Below, in pieces: positions 36,813-44,688 of a stretch of 64,000 nt of DNA. Below the pieces are notes generated by a model, which saw only the letters and a program-made list of their open reading frames with translations, did no database searches and was not told the DNA's origin. Source of the stretch: Spirosoma pollinicola (lineage in GTDB: Bacteria > Bacteroidota > Bacteroidia > Cytophagales > Spirosomataceae); assembly GCF_002831565.1 (NCBI RefSeq), contig NZ_CP025096.1, positions 5,405,391-5,469,390 on the forward strand. Reading direction: 5' to 3'. The position numbers and the translations under genes were made by a program. Numbering within the stretch: position 1 is the stretch's first letter; each line of letters begins with the position of its first letter.

Positions 36813-36926
36813 ATGCAACCATCAAACGACGCCTTGACCATTGTTGAACTCGAAGACCGTTTCGAGACTACTGTTGCCGCTGCTGATTCAGCCGTGTGCT
36901 TTGACATCACAGTCAACAGCAAGTAA
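36813..36926 (+). CDS. Putative RiPP precursor peptide 1
   Basis: The 37-residue product begins MQPSNDALTIVELEDRFETT, continues VAAADSAVCFD, and ends ITVNSK. It is identical to the two peptides that follow for the first 32 residues and differs only in the tail. Conserved-leader plus variable-tail tandem genes are the hallmark of ribosomally synthesised, modified peptides. The acidic LEDRFE helix would be the recognition site for an RRE. Cys29 and the terminal Lys are conserved in all three copies and could be modified. There is no Gly-Gly or similar cleavage motif and no signal peptide. The coding repeats, the shared upstream box and the following protease gene support it as a real gene. Confidence 0.82.
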   Translation: MQPSNDALTIVELEDRFETTVAAADSAVCFDITVNSK

Positions 36927-36987
36927 GCACCACAGAGTACACAAACTTTCATTTTTCTCATTTTCTCACAATCAAATCAATCAACTC

Positions 36988-37095
36988 ATGCAACCATCAA
37001 ACGACGCCCTGACCATTGTTGAACTCGAAGATCGTTTCGAGACTACTGTTGCCGCTGCTGATTCAGCCGTATGCTTCGACATTAACATCAAATAA
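36988..37095 (+). CDS. Putative RiPP precursor peptide 2
   Basis: The 35-residue product has the same leader as peptide 1 and ends in VCFDINIK, so its tail is two residues shorter. Its reading frame stays open upstream to 36841 through the first peptide gene in another phase, but that extension has no support. The ATG at 36988 lies 25 bases after the start of a TTCTCACAATCAAA box, exactly as in the other two copies. Silent third-position differences from its neighbours (GAC/GAT, GTG/GTA) show selection on the protein sequence. Confidence 0.85.
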   Translation: MQPSNDALTIVELEDRFETTVAAADSAVCFDINIK

Positions 37096-37155
37096 TACCT
37101 AAGCACCAGACGGTGTACAGGCTTTCATTTTTCTCACAATCAAACTAAGCAAACC

Positions 37156-37266
37156 ATGCAACCATCAAACGACGCCCTGACTATTGTTGAACTCGAAGAC
37201 CGTTTCGAGACTACTGTTGCCGCTGCTGATTCAGCCGTGTGCTTCGATATCACAGTAAGTAAATAA
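37156..37266 (+). CDS. Putative RiPP precursor peptide 3
   Basis: The 36-residue product shares the first 32 residues with peptide 1 and ends VCFDITVSK. Thus the three tails are ITVNSK, INIK and ITVSK after the common Cys-Phe-Asp. The terminal Lys is kept although the length varies, which points to a function for it. The gene is followed by a small GCACC/GGTGC hairpin, then a non-coding stretch with a terminator-like hairpin, then the RRE-M50 gene. Confidence 0.85.
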   Translation: MQPSNDALTIVELEDRFETTVAAADSAVCFDITVSK

Positions 37267-37462
37267 GCACCGGAAGGTGCCTAGCTGACCCACTCAGCGG
37301 CTTTACTCCCCAGACGTACACGGCAATCTCTCACCCATGGGCTCACATCAGCCCCCCCGGGATTACCAGGCGTTTTGAGCGGACCTTCTCTTAGCTGAGT
37401 AGCCAACGTGCCGGTTTGCCAGCCCTACCGGGCAGAGCAATCCCAAGTCAACAGCCTCCGAA

Positions 37463-37500
37463 GGAGATGTCAGCCAGCGAGCTGATATCTCCTTCTTTAT
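37463..37500 (+). terminator. Terminator-like hairpin after the peptide array
   Basis: GGAGATGTCAGC at 37463-37474 pairs with GCTGATATCTCC at 37481-37492 (one G-T pair), followed by TTCTTTAT. It lies 38 bases before the RRE-M50 start. Partial termination would let the peptides be made in excess over the protease and receptor. The rest of 37267-37530 shows nothing else. Confidence 0.6.
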
Positions 37501-37530
37501 CAACCTACTACTTTCTGTCAGATTTGACTA

Positions 37531-38793
37531 ATGCTTCCCCTCCAGACAACTACCTATCAACTCGAAGCCATTGAGCAGGCTGGTCCCGAACGCTATTACC
37601 TGCTGACAATACACGGGGCTTCGTATAAAATCGGCGAACTAATTTATCTGATCGTAGATGGATTGGCGCGTCAACTGACTTACCAGGAAATTGGTTCGCT
37701 GCTGAACGCCAGCCTCAACGAGGATCGGTTTTCGGCTCAGGATGTGGCCACTGTGGTACAGAACAAGCTGACTCCAATGGGGCTGTTTGGTACATCGGAC
37801 ACGGCCGCACCGAAGGCCACACCGACAGGGGCCATTGCGTTCCGCCGGCGGCTACTGGCTTTCGAACAGTACGAATGGTTATTGCGGCTGGTGAAGTATG
37901 CGTTTTCACCTGCCGTATTTTTCTCCGTTCTGGGCCTGGCTCTGCTGGCCAACGTGTTTCTAATGAGGGAATTAATGGCCCTCGAACATTACGTAACTTC
38001 ATACACAAGCCAGCTCACCGCCACGGGCGAATGTGGGCGGGGCGCTACCTATCTGCTATTTTTTTATCCGGCGGTGCTGTTCATCCTCATCAGTCATGAG
38101 CTGGGCCACGCAGCAGCCAGCTACCGTTTTGGCGTTAAACCTAAAGAAATTGGCATTGGCCTCTATTTGATATTTCCTGTTCTGTATGCGGACGTGACCG
38201 AGATTTGGCGACTGAATAAAACCAAACGGGTAATCGTCAACTTGGGCGGTTTTTACGTTCAACTGCTTATCAATCTACTGTTGATCTGGTTTTTGGTTAG
38301 CAATTTCGGCAACGCTGACCGGATCACGATTAGCCGCTACCTGATCCAGCTGAACGTGGCTATGATGGTCATCAATACCATTCCGTTCATCAAACTCGAT
38401 GGTTACTGGCTTTACAGCGACCTGTTTTCCCTACCCAATTTGCAGCGGCAGGCCAGCGTATGCCTGATGGCTGCCGGATCGGTTCTGTTTCCCCGCTGGA
38501 TTCGCAGACCAAATCTGGAATCGATTAACGTCAGGAATCCCTACCTGATTTTCTACACGGTCGGCCGCTATGTATTTCTACTTTCTTTGGTGTGGTGGGG
38601 TGGGCAGTATTTGGTCGACAAGATGGTCATGTACCCCCGCCTGATAGGGGCCGCTATCAACGAGTGTACACTCTGCACGGTAGAACCTTTGCTCAAAACT
38701 ACGCTCACATTCTGCCTTTTCGGCGTTCCGGCCACCCGCTCGCTCGCACCGGCCTATCACTGGGTAAAGCGATTCCGGCAGCTGCGTTCCTGA
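37531..38793 (+). CDS. PqqD-like (RRE) domain fused to an M50 intramembrane metalloprotease
   Basis: Residues 1-88 have the PqqD/RRE pattern: YYLLTIHGASYKIGELIYLI, a helix, QLTYQEIGSLL, then DVATVVQNKLTPMGLF. From about residue 105 the protein is hydrophobic and carries the M50 zinc motif HELGH at residues 189-193. The distal ligand motif is KLDGYW at 288-293. This matches the 'putative peptide zinc metalloprotease' group often found in RiPP loci. It would bind the precursor leader by its RRE and cleave the peptide in or at the inner membrane. The key catalytic residues are all present. It lies between the peptide array and a TonB receptor. Some homologues may act in export, so cleavage is inferred. 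Confidence 0.85.
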   Translation: MLPLQTTTYQLEAIEQAGPERYYLLTIHGASYKIGELIYLIVDGLARQLTYQEIGSLLNASLNEDRFSAQDVATVVQNKLTPMGLFGTSDTAAPKATPTGAIAFRRRLLAFEQYEWLLRLVKYAFSPAVFFSVLGLALLANVFLMRELMALEHYVTSYTSQLTATGECGRGATYLLFFYPAVLFILISHELGHAAASYRFGVKPKEIGIGLYLIFPVLYADVTEIWRLNKTKRVIVNLGGFYVQLLINLLLIWFLVSNFGNADRITISRYLIQLNVAMMVINTIPFIKLDGYWLYSDLFSLPNLQRQASVCLMAAGSVLFPRWIRRPNLESINVRNPYLIFYTVGRYVFLLSLVWWGGQYLVDKMVMYPRLIGAAINECTLCTVEPLLKTTLTFCLFGVPATRSLAPAYHWVKRFRQLRS

Positions 38794-38838
38794 TTCCGTA
38801 GCCCGGAGCGGTCCAATCTTCCCTAATTTTTCCAACTC

Positions 38839-41040
38839 ATGAAACACTCCCTATTCGTTCGCACCGGCTATGGTCTGCTACTAGCCGGACTACTATCTTC
38901 AGCCGTTGCTGGTCAGGTACTTATCCAGGGTGTGGTCGTAGATGCCCAGCAAACCCCTTTAGCCAACGCTAACGTCAGGGTCCTCAACAGTTATGACGGA
39001 ACTTCGACCGAAACGGATGGTACGTTTAAGTTCAATACGAACCAGCAGGGGATCATTACGGTGGTCGCACAGTCGATTGGGTACGCCGATCAGCAACTGA
39101 CTCTCCAACCCGGTGAGACAATCCGCCCGCTGCGACTGGTGCTGGCCGAACGGAGCCAGATGCTCGACGCGGTGACGGTACTGACCAAGAAAACCAATTT
39201 TCTGGCTACTCAGGGTCTGAATAGCCTTCGGCCCCTCGAAATTCGAGCCATGGGCGGAGCGAACGCCGACATTGGTAACGCGATCCGGGCCTTGCCAGGG
39301 GTTCAGGCCACCAGCGATGCAACAGGGCTGTTCGTGCGCGGTGGTTCAGCCGACGAAACGCGGGTCTATGTCGATGGGTTGACGGTCAATAATTTCTTCT
39401 ACACGGGCAGCCCCGATGTGTCTCAACGAAGCCGGTACGCCCCTGAACTCTTTAAAGGTACATCCTTTAGTACGGGAGGCTATTCAGCTCTGTATGGCCA
39501 GGCGATGTCGTCGGCCCTGATCCTTGAGTCTAATACCGTTGCCAGTCGCTCCACCGTGGGCGGCAGTATAGGCACAACGGGTGGCAACTTCGACTACAAC
39601 CGGGTACTCAGAGCCGACCGGGCTTCTGTAGGTGTCCAGCTGAATTACACCAACCTCGGGCCGTACTACAACACAATTCCGCAACGGCGTTCATTTGGTC
39701 GCAGCCCCGAGCAGGTCGATCTACTTATGAACGGGAAGTATAAGTTATCAAACGGCGGGCTAATTAAGGTTCTTTTTAGCCTGGGAACCAACAAGTTGCA
39801 ATTCAAGGATCAATCGTTTGCCCGACCCACGCAGTATGGCTTGCTTAGCCGGAACGCCTACACCAATGTGACATACACCGGTAGTATGGGAGCCTACTGG
39901 ACCATCAACGCGGGGGCGGCCATTACCCTTACCCACAATCGGTACAGCCGGGACTCGCTGCTCTCTGCCAGCGACACCGACTGGACCAGCAACACCCGGA
40001 CGCTCGACCTGAACACCTATACCAGTCGATTAGTAGCCCGGCGACCATTGGGCGGGTCGGCAGATCTGTATATCGGAGCTGAACACACCGCCACCAGCAT
40101 CAGCAGCGTATATGCCCAGCAGGATGGCCGGAGTTACAGGCTTCGGGCCGATGACCAGTATGGCGCCTTTTTTGTTGAAAGCAACATTAGTCTAAGTCGT
40201 TCGCTGCAACTGCGGGCGGGGTTGCGTGCTGAGGCTTCCAGCCTGGTTAGAGACGCAGCCCTGTCGCCCCGGCTAACGCTAACCTACGCGTTGAGAAAAC
40301 ACCTGAACCTGACGGGTAGTTTCGGGCAGTTTTACCAGGAACCTACCGCCGACTATCTGCTTCAGCAGGCCGGAAAGCTATCGTTCCAGCGAGCTACTCA
40401 CTTCATTCTGAGCGGTCAGTACGCAAACGTCAACAAACTTTTTCGCGTAGAATTTTACCAGAAGCAGTACAGCCATCTGCTCCGTACCACGCCCGATACC
40501 AGCACAACCGGCATGGGTTACGCGCGGGGTTTCGATATTATGTGGAAAGAAGACGGCCGAATCAAAAATGTCAACTACTGGGTATCCTATTCGTACCTGG
40601 ATACCAAACGGCAGTACCTGAGTTACCCATCGTTGGCACGGCCTGGTTTTGCCGCCCCGCATACATTGAATATGGTAGTCAACGTCCTGCTGCCGACCGT
40701 GCCACTCAACATTGGGCTAACCTATGTTGCAGCCTCCGGGCGATCGTACTACAATCCGAACCAGAGCGAAACCAAATTCATGACCAATTACACACCTGCT
40801 TACCATAATGTTGGCCTGACTGTAGCTTATCTAAGTCATTTCTTCCGGGCGAACTCAACGTTGGCTTTTTCGGTGAGCAACCTATTGGGCAGTCAGCAAA
40901 TTTTCGGGTACCGCTACAATAGTCCTACCGAGCGCGTAGCCATCACCCCTCTCGCTACACGATTCTTTTATCTCGGTCTCTTCCTGAACTGGGGTACGGC
41001 TGGCCGTGCTAAAACAACTACGCCGTTCCTACCCAATTAA
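38839..41040 (+). CDS. TonB-dependent receptor of the peptide cluster
   Basis: The 733-residue protein has a signal peptide (LSSAVAG), a carboxypeptidase-regulatory-like domain at residues 25-105 (QGVVVDAQQTPLANANVRVL, TDGTFKFNTNQQG), a plug (ALPGVQATSDATGLFVRGGS, DETRVYVDGLTVNNFF) and a barrel. It is not a SusC, since the SusC signature and a SusD are lacking. It starts 45 bases after the protease gene. Position suggests transport of the mature peptide across the outer membrane, or of a ligand the peptide captures. No ABC or MMPL exporter is present in the cluster, so export is unexplained. Confidence 0.88.
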   Translation: MKHSLFVRTGYGLLLAGLLSSAVAGQVLIQGVVVDAQQTPLANANVRVLNSYDGTSTETDGTFKFNTNQQGIITVVAQSIGYADQQLTLQPGETIRPLRLVLAERSQMLDAVTVLTKKTNFLATQGLNSLRPLEIRAMGGANADIGNAIRALPGVQATSDATGLFVRGGSADETRVYVDGLTVNNFFYTGSPDVSQRSRYAPELFKGTSFSTGGYSALYGQAMSSALILESNTVASRSTVGGSIGTTGGNFDYNRVLRADRASVGVQLNYTNLGPYYNTIPQRRSFGRSPEQVDLLMNGKYKLSNGGLIKVLFSLGTNKLQFKDQSFARPTQYGLLSRNAYTNVTYTGSMGAYWTINAGAAITLTHNRYSRDSLLSASDTDWTSNTRTLDLNTYTSRLVARRPLGGSADLYIGAEHTATSISSVYAQQDGRSYRLRADDQYGAFFVESNISLSRSLQLRAGLRAEASSLVRDAALSPRLTLTYALRKHLNLTGSFGQFYQEPTADYLLQQAGKLSFQRATHFILSGQYANVNKLFRVEFYQKQYSHLLRTTPDTSTTGMGYARGFDIMWKEDGRIKNVNYWVSYSYLDTKRQYLSYPSLARPGFAAPHTLNMVVNVLLPTVPLNIGLTYVAASGRSYYNPNQSETKFMTNYTPAYHNVGLTVAYLSHFFRANSTLAFSVSNLLGSQQIFGYRYNSPTERVAITPLATRFFYLGLFLNWGTAGRAKTTTPFLPN

Positions 41041-41075
41041 CCTGTATCAGCTTCCTGTTAAACATCCATTCAGCT

Positions 41076-42107
41076 ATGAAAAATACCCAGATTCGTCTGA
41101 TAAACCGTCCTTTGGGTGCGCTCAAAGTAACCGATTTTTTGGTTGACCGGAGCGACATTCCCCCATTGGCGCCTAATGAAGTACTGGTTAAAAATCTATA
41201 TCTGTCCATTGACCCCGCTATGCGTAGCTGGGTGAGTGGTGGTAAATCGTACATCGACTCGGTGCCCATTGGCGAGGTCATGCGGGCAATGGGTACGGGC
41301 GTGGTTATAGAATCGCGGCACGCTGACTTTGTGCCGGGCCAGCATGTGTATGCCGGTCTGGGCATGCAGGCATTTTCACACCTTACCGAGGAACGGCTCA
41401 ACAGGCCGCTTTTCGGATCGCAACTGACGATTATCGATGCCGCCCTTCCGTTGCCGACTTATCTGGGCGCCCTGGGGATATCGGGCATGACCGCTTACTT
41501 TGGGCTGTTGCGGATAGGGCAGCTCCAGCCGGGCGAAACGGTGGTTATCTCCGGTGCGGCAGGTGGCGTAGGAACCATTGCCGGGCAGATTGCCCGGCTG
41601 AAAGGGTGCCGGGTCGTTGGAATTACCAGCAGCGATGAGAAGTGTAAGGCGCTGGTCGATGCGTTTGGTTTTGATGCAGGATTAAACTACAAAGCGGGCA
41701 AGCTAACGAACCAACTGGCCACTGCCTGTCCGGAAGGAATCGACGTATTCTTCGATAATGTTGGCGGAGACGTACTCAACGCGGCCCTTGGCCATCTGCG
41801 TCCTGGCGGCCGGGTAGTGCTGTCGGGGGCTGTTTCTCAATACAACAATATGCGCTTCATGCAGGGGCCAGCCAATTACTTAGCACTGATCGTTAATCGG
41901 GCCCGCATGGAAGGATTTGTTTTTACGGATTTTGCAAACGAATTTGAGCATGCCCGTGCCGAAATTCAAGGCTGGATTAAAGCTGGGCTGTTAAATGCCG
42001 ATACGCACGTCATACCCGGTAGTGTAGATAGTTTCGTAGCGTTGGTCGATCAACTATTCAGCGGTCAGAATATGGGCAAAATGGTTCTTGAAGTTCACGA
42101 TAACTAA
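41076..42107 (+). CDS. NADP-dependent enone reductase (CurA / prostaglandin-reductase-like MDR)
   Basis: The 343-residue zinc-free MDR has the family segments LSIDPAMRSWVSGGKSYI, GMTAYFGLLRIGQ, VISGAAGGVGTIAGQIARLK and DVFFDNVGGDVLNAAL. Relatives reduce alpha,beta-unsaturated ketones such as curcumin and leukotriene or prostaglandin derivatives. It begins 35 bases after the TonB receptor and could therefore be the last gene of the cluster operon. In that case it might reduce a double bond in the acyl chain, since no FabI-type enzyme is present. It may equally be an unrelated detoxification gene. Confidence 0.87.
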   Translation: MKNTQIRLINRPLGALKVTDFLVDRSDIPPLAPNEVLVKNLYLSIDPAMRSWVSGGKSYIDSVPIGEVMRAMGTGVVIESRHADFVPGQHVYAGLGMQAFSHLTEERLNRPLFGSQLTIIDAALPLPTYLGALGISGMTAYFGLLRIGQLQPGETVVISGAAGGVGTIAGQIARLKGCRVVGITSSDEKCKALVDAFGFDAGLNYKAGKLTNQLATACPEGIDVFFDNVGGDVLNAALGHLRPGGRVVLSGAVSQYNNMRFMQGPANYLALIVNRARMEGFVFTDFANEFEHARAEIQGWIKAGLLNADTHVIPGSVDSFVALVDQLFSGQNMGKMVLEVHDN

Positions 42108-42196
42108 TGACAATAATTTTCCGAAAAAATAAACCCTGAAACTGCCACATGCATAAGTAATCACGCAAATTTAACTTTCATTTATTAACTTGCAGT

Positions 42197-42727
42197 ATGA
42201 GCCGACCAAAACGCTGCATCTCCTTGTCTGACACCGAGAAACTTACTTTACAGGAAGCCATCAAAAACCACCCTAAGTACGAGTTTAGACGGGCTTGTCA
42301 AGCATTACTTTGGAGTCATAAAGGCTTCTCGGCCAAAGAGGTAGCAGGCCACACCGAAGTCTCCCAGCATTCGGTTGGCAAGTGGCTTTCTGCCTGGCAA
42401 GAACTGGGTTTGGTCGGGCTCATGCGCCAAAAAGGGCAAGGCAGAAAACCCCTAGCTAGCTAGGAGAAGACGACCGATAAGCTTTATGGCTTAGCCCGCT
42501 TGGCCAAATGGCATGAAAAAGTACGCCAAGCGGGATTCAAAACTTTCAACACCGTGGCCCGTTCTATCCAAAATCATTATGAAACGATTCTCAACTACTT
42601 TGACAACCGCAGTACCAACGCTTCAGCCGAGTCGTTCAATGCGAAGATCAAAGCATTTCGAAGTCAATTCCGCGGGGTGCGAAACATCGAATTCTTTCTG
42701 TACCGCCTAACTCAGTTATATGCTTAA
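42197..42727 (+). pseudogene. Chimeric transposase relic: IS630-type start joined to an ISL3/ISAon1-type end
   Basis: Residues 1-88 (MSRPKRCISLSDTEKLTLQE, then a helix-turn-helix with SAKEVAGHTEVSQHSVGKWL) are an IS630-type DNA-binding part ending at a TAG at 42461. In the same frame beyond it comes AKWHEKVRQAGFKTF, and then NRSTNASAESFNAKIKAFRS followed by QFRGVRNIEFFLYRL. That is the C-terminus of ISL3/ISAon1-type transposases. The catalytic cores of both are missing. It is probably two insertion sequences joined by deletion, and it marks the right border of the peptide cluster. Confidence 0.7.
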
Positions 42728-43024
42728 TCCTTGATGCTCCACAACTTTTGGAATTGATCCCTTTAAAGCCATAAGAGTATAAATGAGTGTCTGATCTATC
42801 CATTCACTTCGCTTATATTTTACTTCCTCTTAGTTCGCTCCCTCGACCGTTACAAGCAGTCAAACGAAATAAATAATGTCTGGTGGAGTTGAACAGGGAA
42901 GCACCAAGTCTCTTTAATGCCTGTAAGCGGATACCCCTTATTCATCTCGGACACAATTAGACCAGCAAGCAAGAAATTGACACTAATCGACTAACATTTT
43001 TAGGCTCTGAACGCTTTTAAAGGC
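42728..43024. other. Intergenic region with no recognised feature
   Basis: About 300 bases between the transposase relic and the phage-like gene. I see no gene, hairpin or repeat in it. Confidence 0.4.
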
Positions 43025-43630
43025 ATGAGCACTGAACCCAAACCTACTACTGACCTGTCGCTGGCTGATTCGAGTGGTCGGGAACTCCTCCAGTCTACCC
43101 TAACTGAGTACGTTAACTTTCTTCGCAGACAGCCTGCTGTTTGTGGCACTGCCGAACAACAGGAAACTCTTGTTAAGCATGTAGCCCAGGGACATGAACT
43201 TATCAAGCTGGTAGCGGCCGAACGACTTAAAATCACCCGTCAGCTCGATAAGCAGAAACACGACTGGATGGAGTTAGAAAAGGAAATGACGGCGCCTATC
43301 CTGACCGCCATGCAGCCACTCAAAGATGCCGTTGAACATTACAATCGGGAGTTGCTGCGGGTGCGCGAGCATCAGCAGGCCGACGTTGCCCAGCAAGCCT
43401 CACTGGCTCCATCAGGCGATATCAACTGGCTTACCCCTCAAGTATCCCTTGTGGCCTTGCCCAAAGGTGTACAATTGAAATGGACATTTGAGATCATTGA
43501 CCGCAACCAGATTCCCAACGGCTATTGGGCCATTGATGAAGGAGCCATCAAAACGGCTATTGCCAGTGGGGTTAGAGACATACCCGGCATACGGATCTAC
43601 GAAGAGGCCATTACGACCTATCGTAAGTAG
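43025..43630 (+). CDS. Orphan phage-type protein (DUF1351-like C-terminus)
   Basis: The 201-residue protein is a long coiled helix (residues 20-120) followed by a compact domain. The end (FEIIDRNQIPNGYWAIDEGA, then IKTAIASGVRDIPGIRIYEE) has the pattern of phage proteins that accompany recombination genes, where the text runs roughly IPREYL-VDEKAIKAAVKAGVREIPGV. No other phage gene lies near, so it is an orphan or domesticated copy next to an IS relic. The domain name is offered from memory of the pattern and should be treated as tentative. Confidence 0.55.
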   Translation: MSTEPKPTTDLSLADSSGRELLQSTLTEYVNFLRRQPAVCGTAEQQETLVKHVAQGHELIKLVAAERLKITRQLDKQKHDWMELEKEMTAPILTAMQPLKDAVEHYNRELLRVREHQQADVAQQASLAPSGDINWLTPQVSLVALPKGVQLKWTFEIIDRNQIPNGYWAIDEGAIKTAIASGVRDIPGIRIYEEAITTYRK

Positions 43631-43779
43631 TATGATATAGTTTGCTGATAGCGAATAGGAGGCTGTTTGTTTGCCATTTGGGCAAGGCACAAAACCGGGC
43701 TTTACACAAAACACTTTTCTTATACGAGTTATTAGTATTAGTCTACACGTAACGAGACGTAAACTCAAAATCCTGTTAG

Positions 43780-44673
43780 ATGTCAACAACAATTGTCGTA
43801 GCCGGTGGTACCGGCGATCTCGGTGGCCGAATTATTCATGCTTTGCGTAGCAAAGGCGCCAACGTTCGTGCGCTGGTTCGCGCCAGTACCGATAGTGCTA
43901 AACTAGACACACTTAAACAACAAGGGGTTGACGTCATTCAGGTTGACATGACGGATATTGCCGAACTTACACAGGCGTGTACCGGAGCCTCCTGCGTTGT
44001 CTCGGCCTTACAGGGGTTGCGCGATGTTATTGTCGACGCCCAGTCAAGCCTGCTCGATGCGGCAGTGGCAGCAGGCGTTCCCCATTTTGTTCCGTCCGAT
44101 TTTTCGAGCGACTTCACCAAACTTACCCCCGGCGACAACCGCAATTTCGACTTGCGACGGGAGTTCAATACATACCTGGATACCCAAAAAACCATTGCGG
44201 GAACGTCAATTCTTAACGGGGCTTTTGCCGAGTTATTAACCTATAATATTCCCTTTCTGGATTTCAAAAAGAAAAGCGTTGGGTATTGGGAGAGTGCCGA
44301 CTGGCGGGTAGACTTCACGACGATGGATAACACAGCGGCCTTTACGGCAGCAGCCGCTATGGATCCATCGGCACCAAGAATTCTGCGCATAGCCAGCTTC
44401 CAGATCAATGCCAATGAACTGAAAGCGGTTGCAGAAGAGACTATGAAAGAGCCATTTACATTGGTTCGTCTGGGCAGTCGCGATGATCTGGCGGCCTACA
44501 ACAAGCGTGAGCGGGCTGCGCATCCCGAAGGCGAGCAGGAAGTTTACCCAAACTGGCAACGAAGCCAGTATATCCAAAGCATGTTCAGCGTTCAAAACGA
44601 ACCGCTCGACAACGGCCGTTACCCGGATATACAATGGACAAGTGTACAGGAGGTGCTGGCCAAACGCCGGTAG
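43780..44673 (+). CDS. NmrA-family NAD(P)-binding reductase
   Basis: The 297-residue Rossmann protein starts STTIVVAGGTGDLGGRIIHA, has PSDFSSDFTKLTPGD in the middle and belongs to the NmrA/isoflavone-reductase-like atypical SDR group. These either reduce aromatic or phenolic substrates or sense the NADP state. The substrate is unknown. It is convergent with the Tet(X)-like gene, 15 bases apart. Confidence 0.85.
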   Translation: MSTTIVVAGGTGDLGGRIIHALRSKGANVRALVRASTDSAKLDTLKQQGVDVIQVDMTDIAELTQACTGASCVVSALQGLRDVIVDAQSSLLDAAVAAGVPHFVPSDFSSDFTKLTPGDNRNFDLRREFNTYLDTQKTIAGTSILNGAFAELLTYNIPFLDFKKKSVGYWESADWRVDFTTMDNTAAFTAAAAMDPSAPRILRIASFQINANELKAVAEETMKEPFTLVRLGSRDDLAAYNKRERAAHPEGEQEVYPNWQRSQYIQSMFSVQNEPLDNGRYPDIQWTSVQEVLAKRR

Positions 44674-44688
44674 TGTAGTGGCAGGTCT

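Larger units (their letters stand above)
36788..37266 (+). repeat. Three tandem peptide-gene units with a conserved 14-base leader box
   Basis: Units begin at 36788, 36963 and 37131, spaced 175 and 168 bases. Each starts with TTCTCACAATCAAA, placed exactly 25 bases before its ATG, and none has an AGGAGG-type Shine-Dalgarno. CTTTCATTTTTCTCA also recurs between units. The constant spacing suggests a translation or RNA-processing signal, and the array probably arose by recent duplication. Confidence 0.8.

Noticed and set aside
36841..37095. An 84-residue protein reading through the first and second peptide genes
   Set aside because: It reads the first peptide gene in the wrong phase. The leader-homologous start is the ATG at 36988, which has the same upstream box as the other copies.
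36813..38793. Calling the peptides lanthipeptides, sactipeptides or azole peptides
   Set aside because: No LanB/LanM/LanKC, radical-SAM or YcaO gene is in the window, and the peptides have one Cys and few Ser/Thr in the tail.
42197..42727. An active insertion sequence
   Set aside because: Neither part has the DDE catalytic residues, a stop codon separates them and they come from different families.
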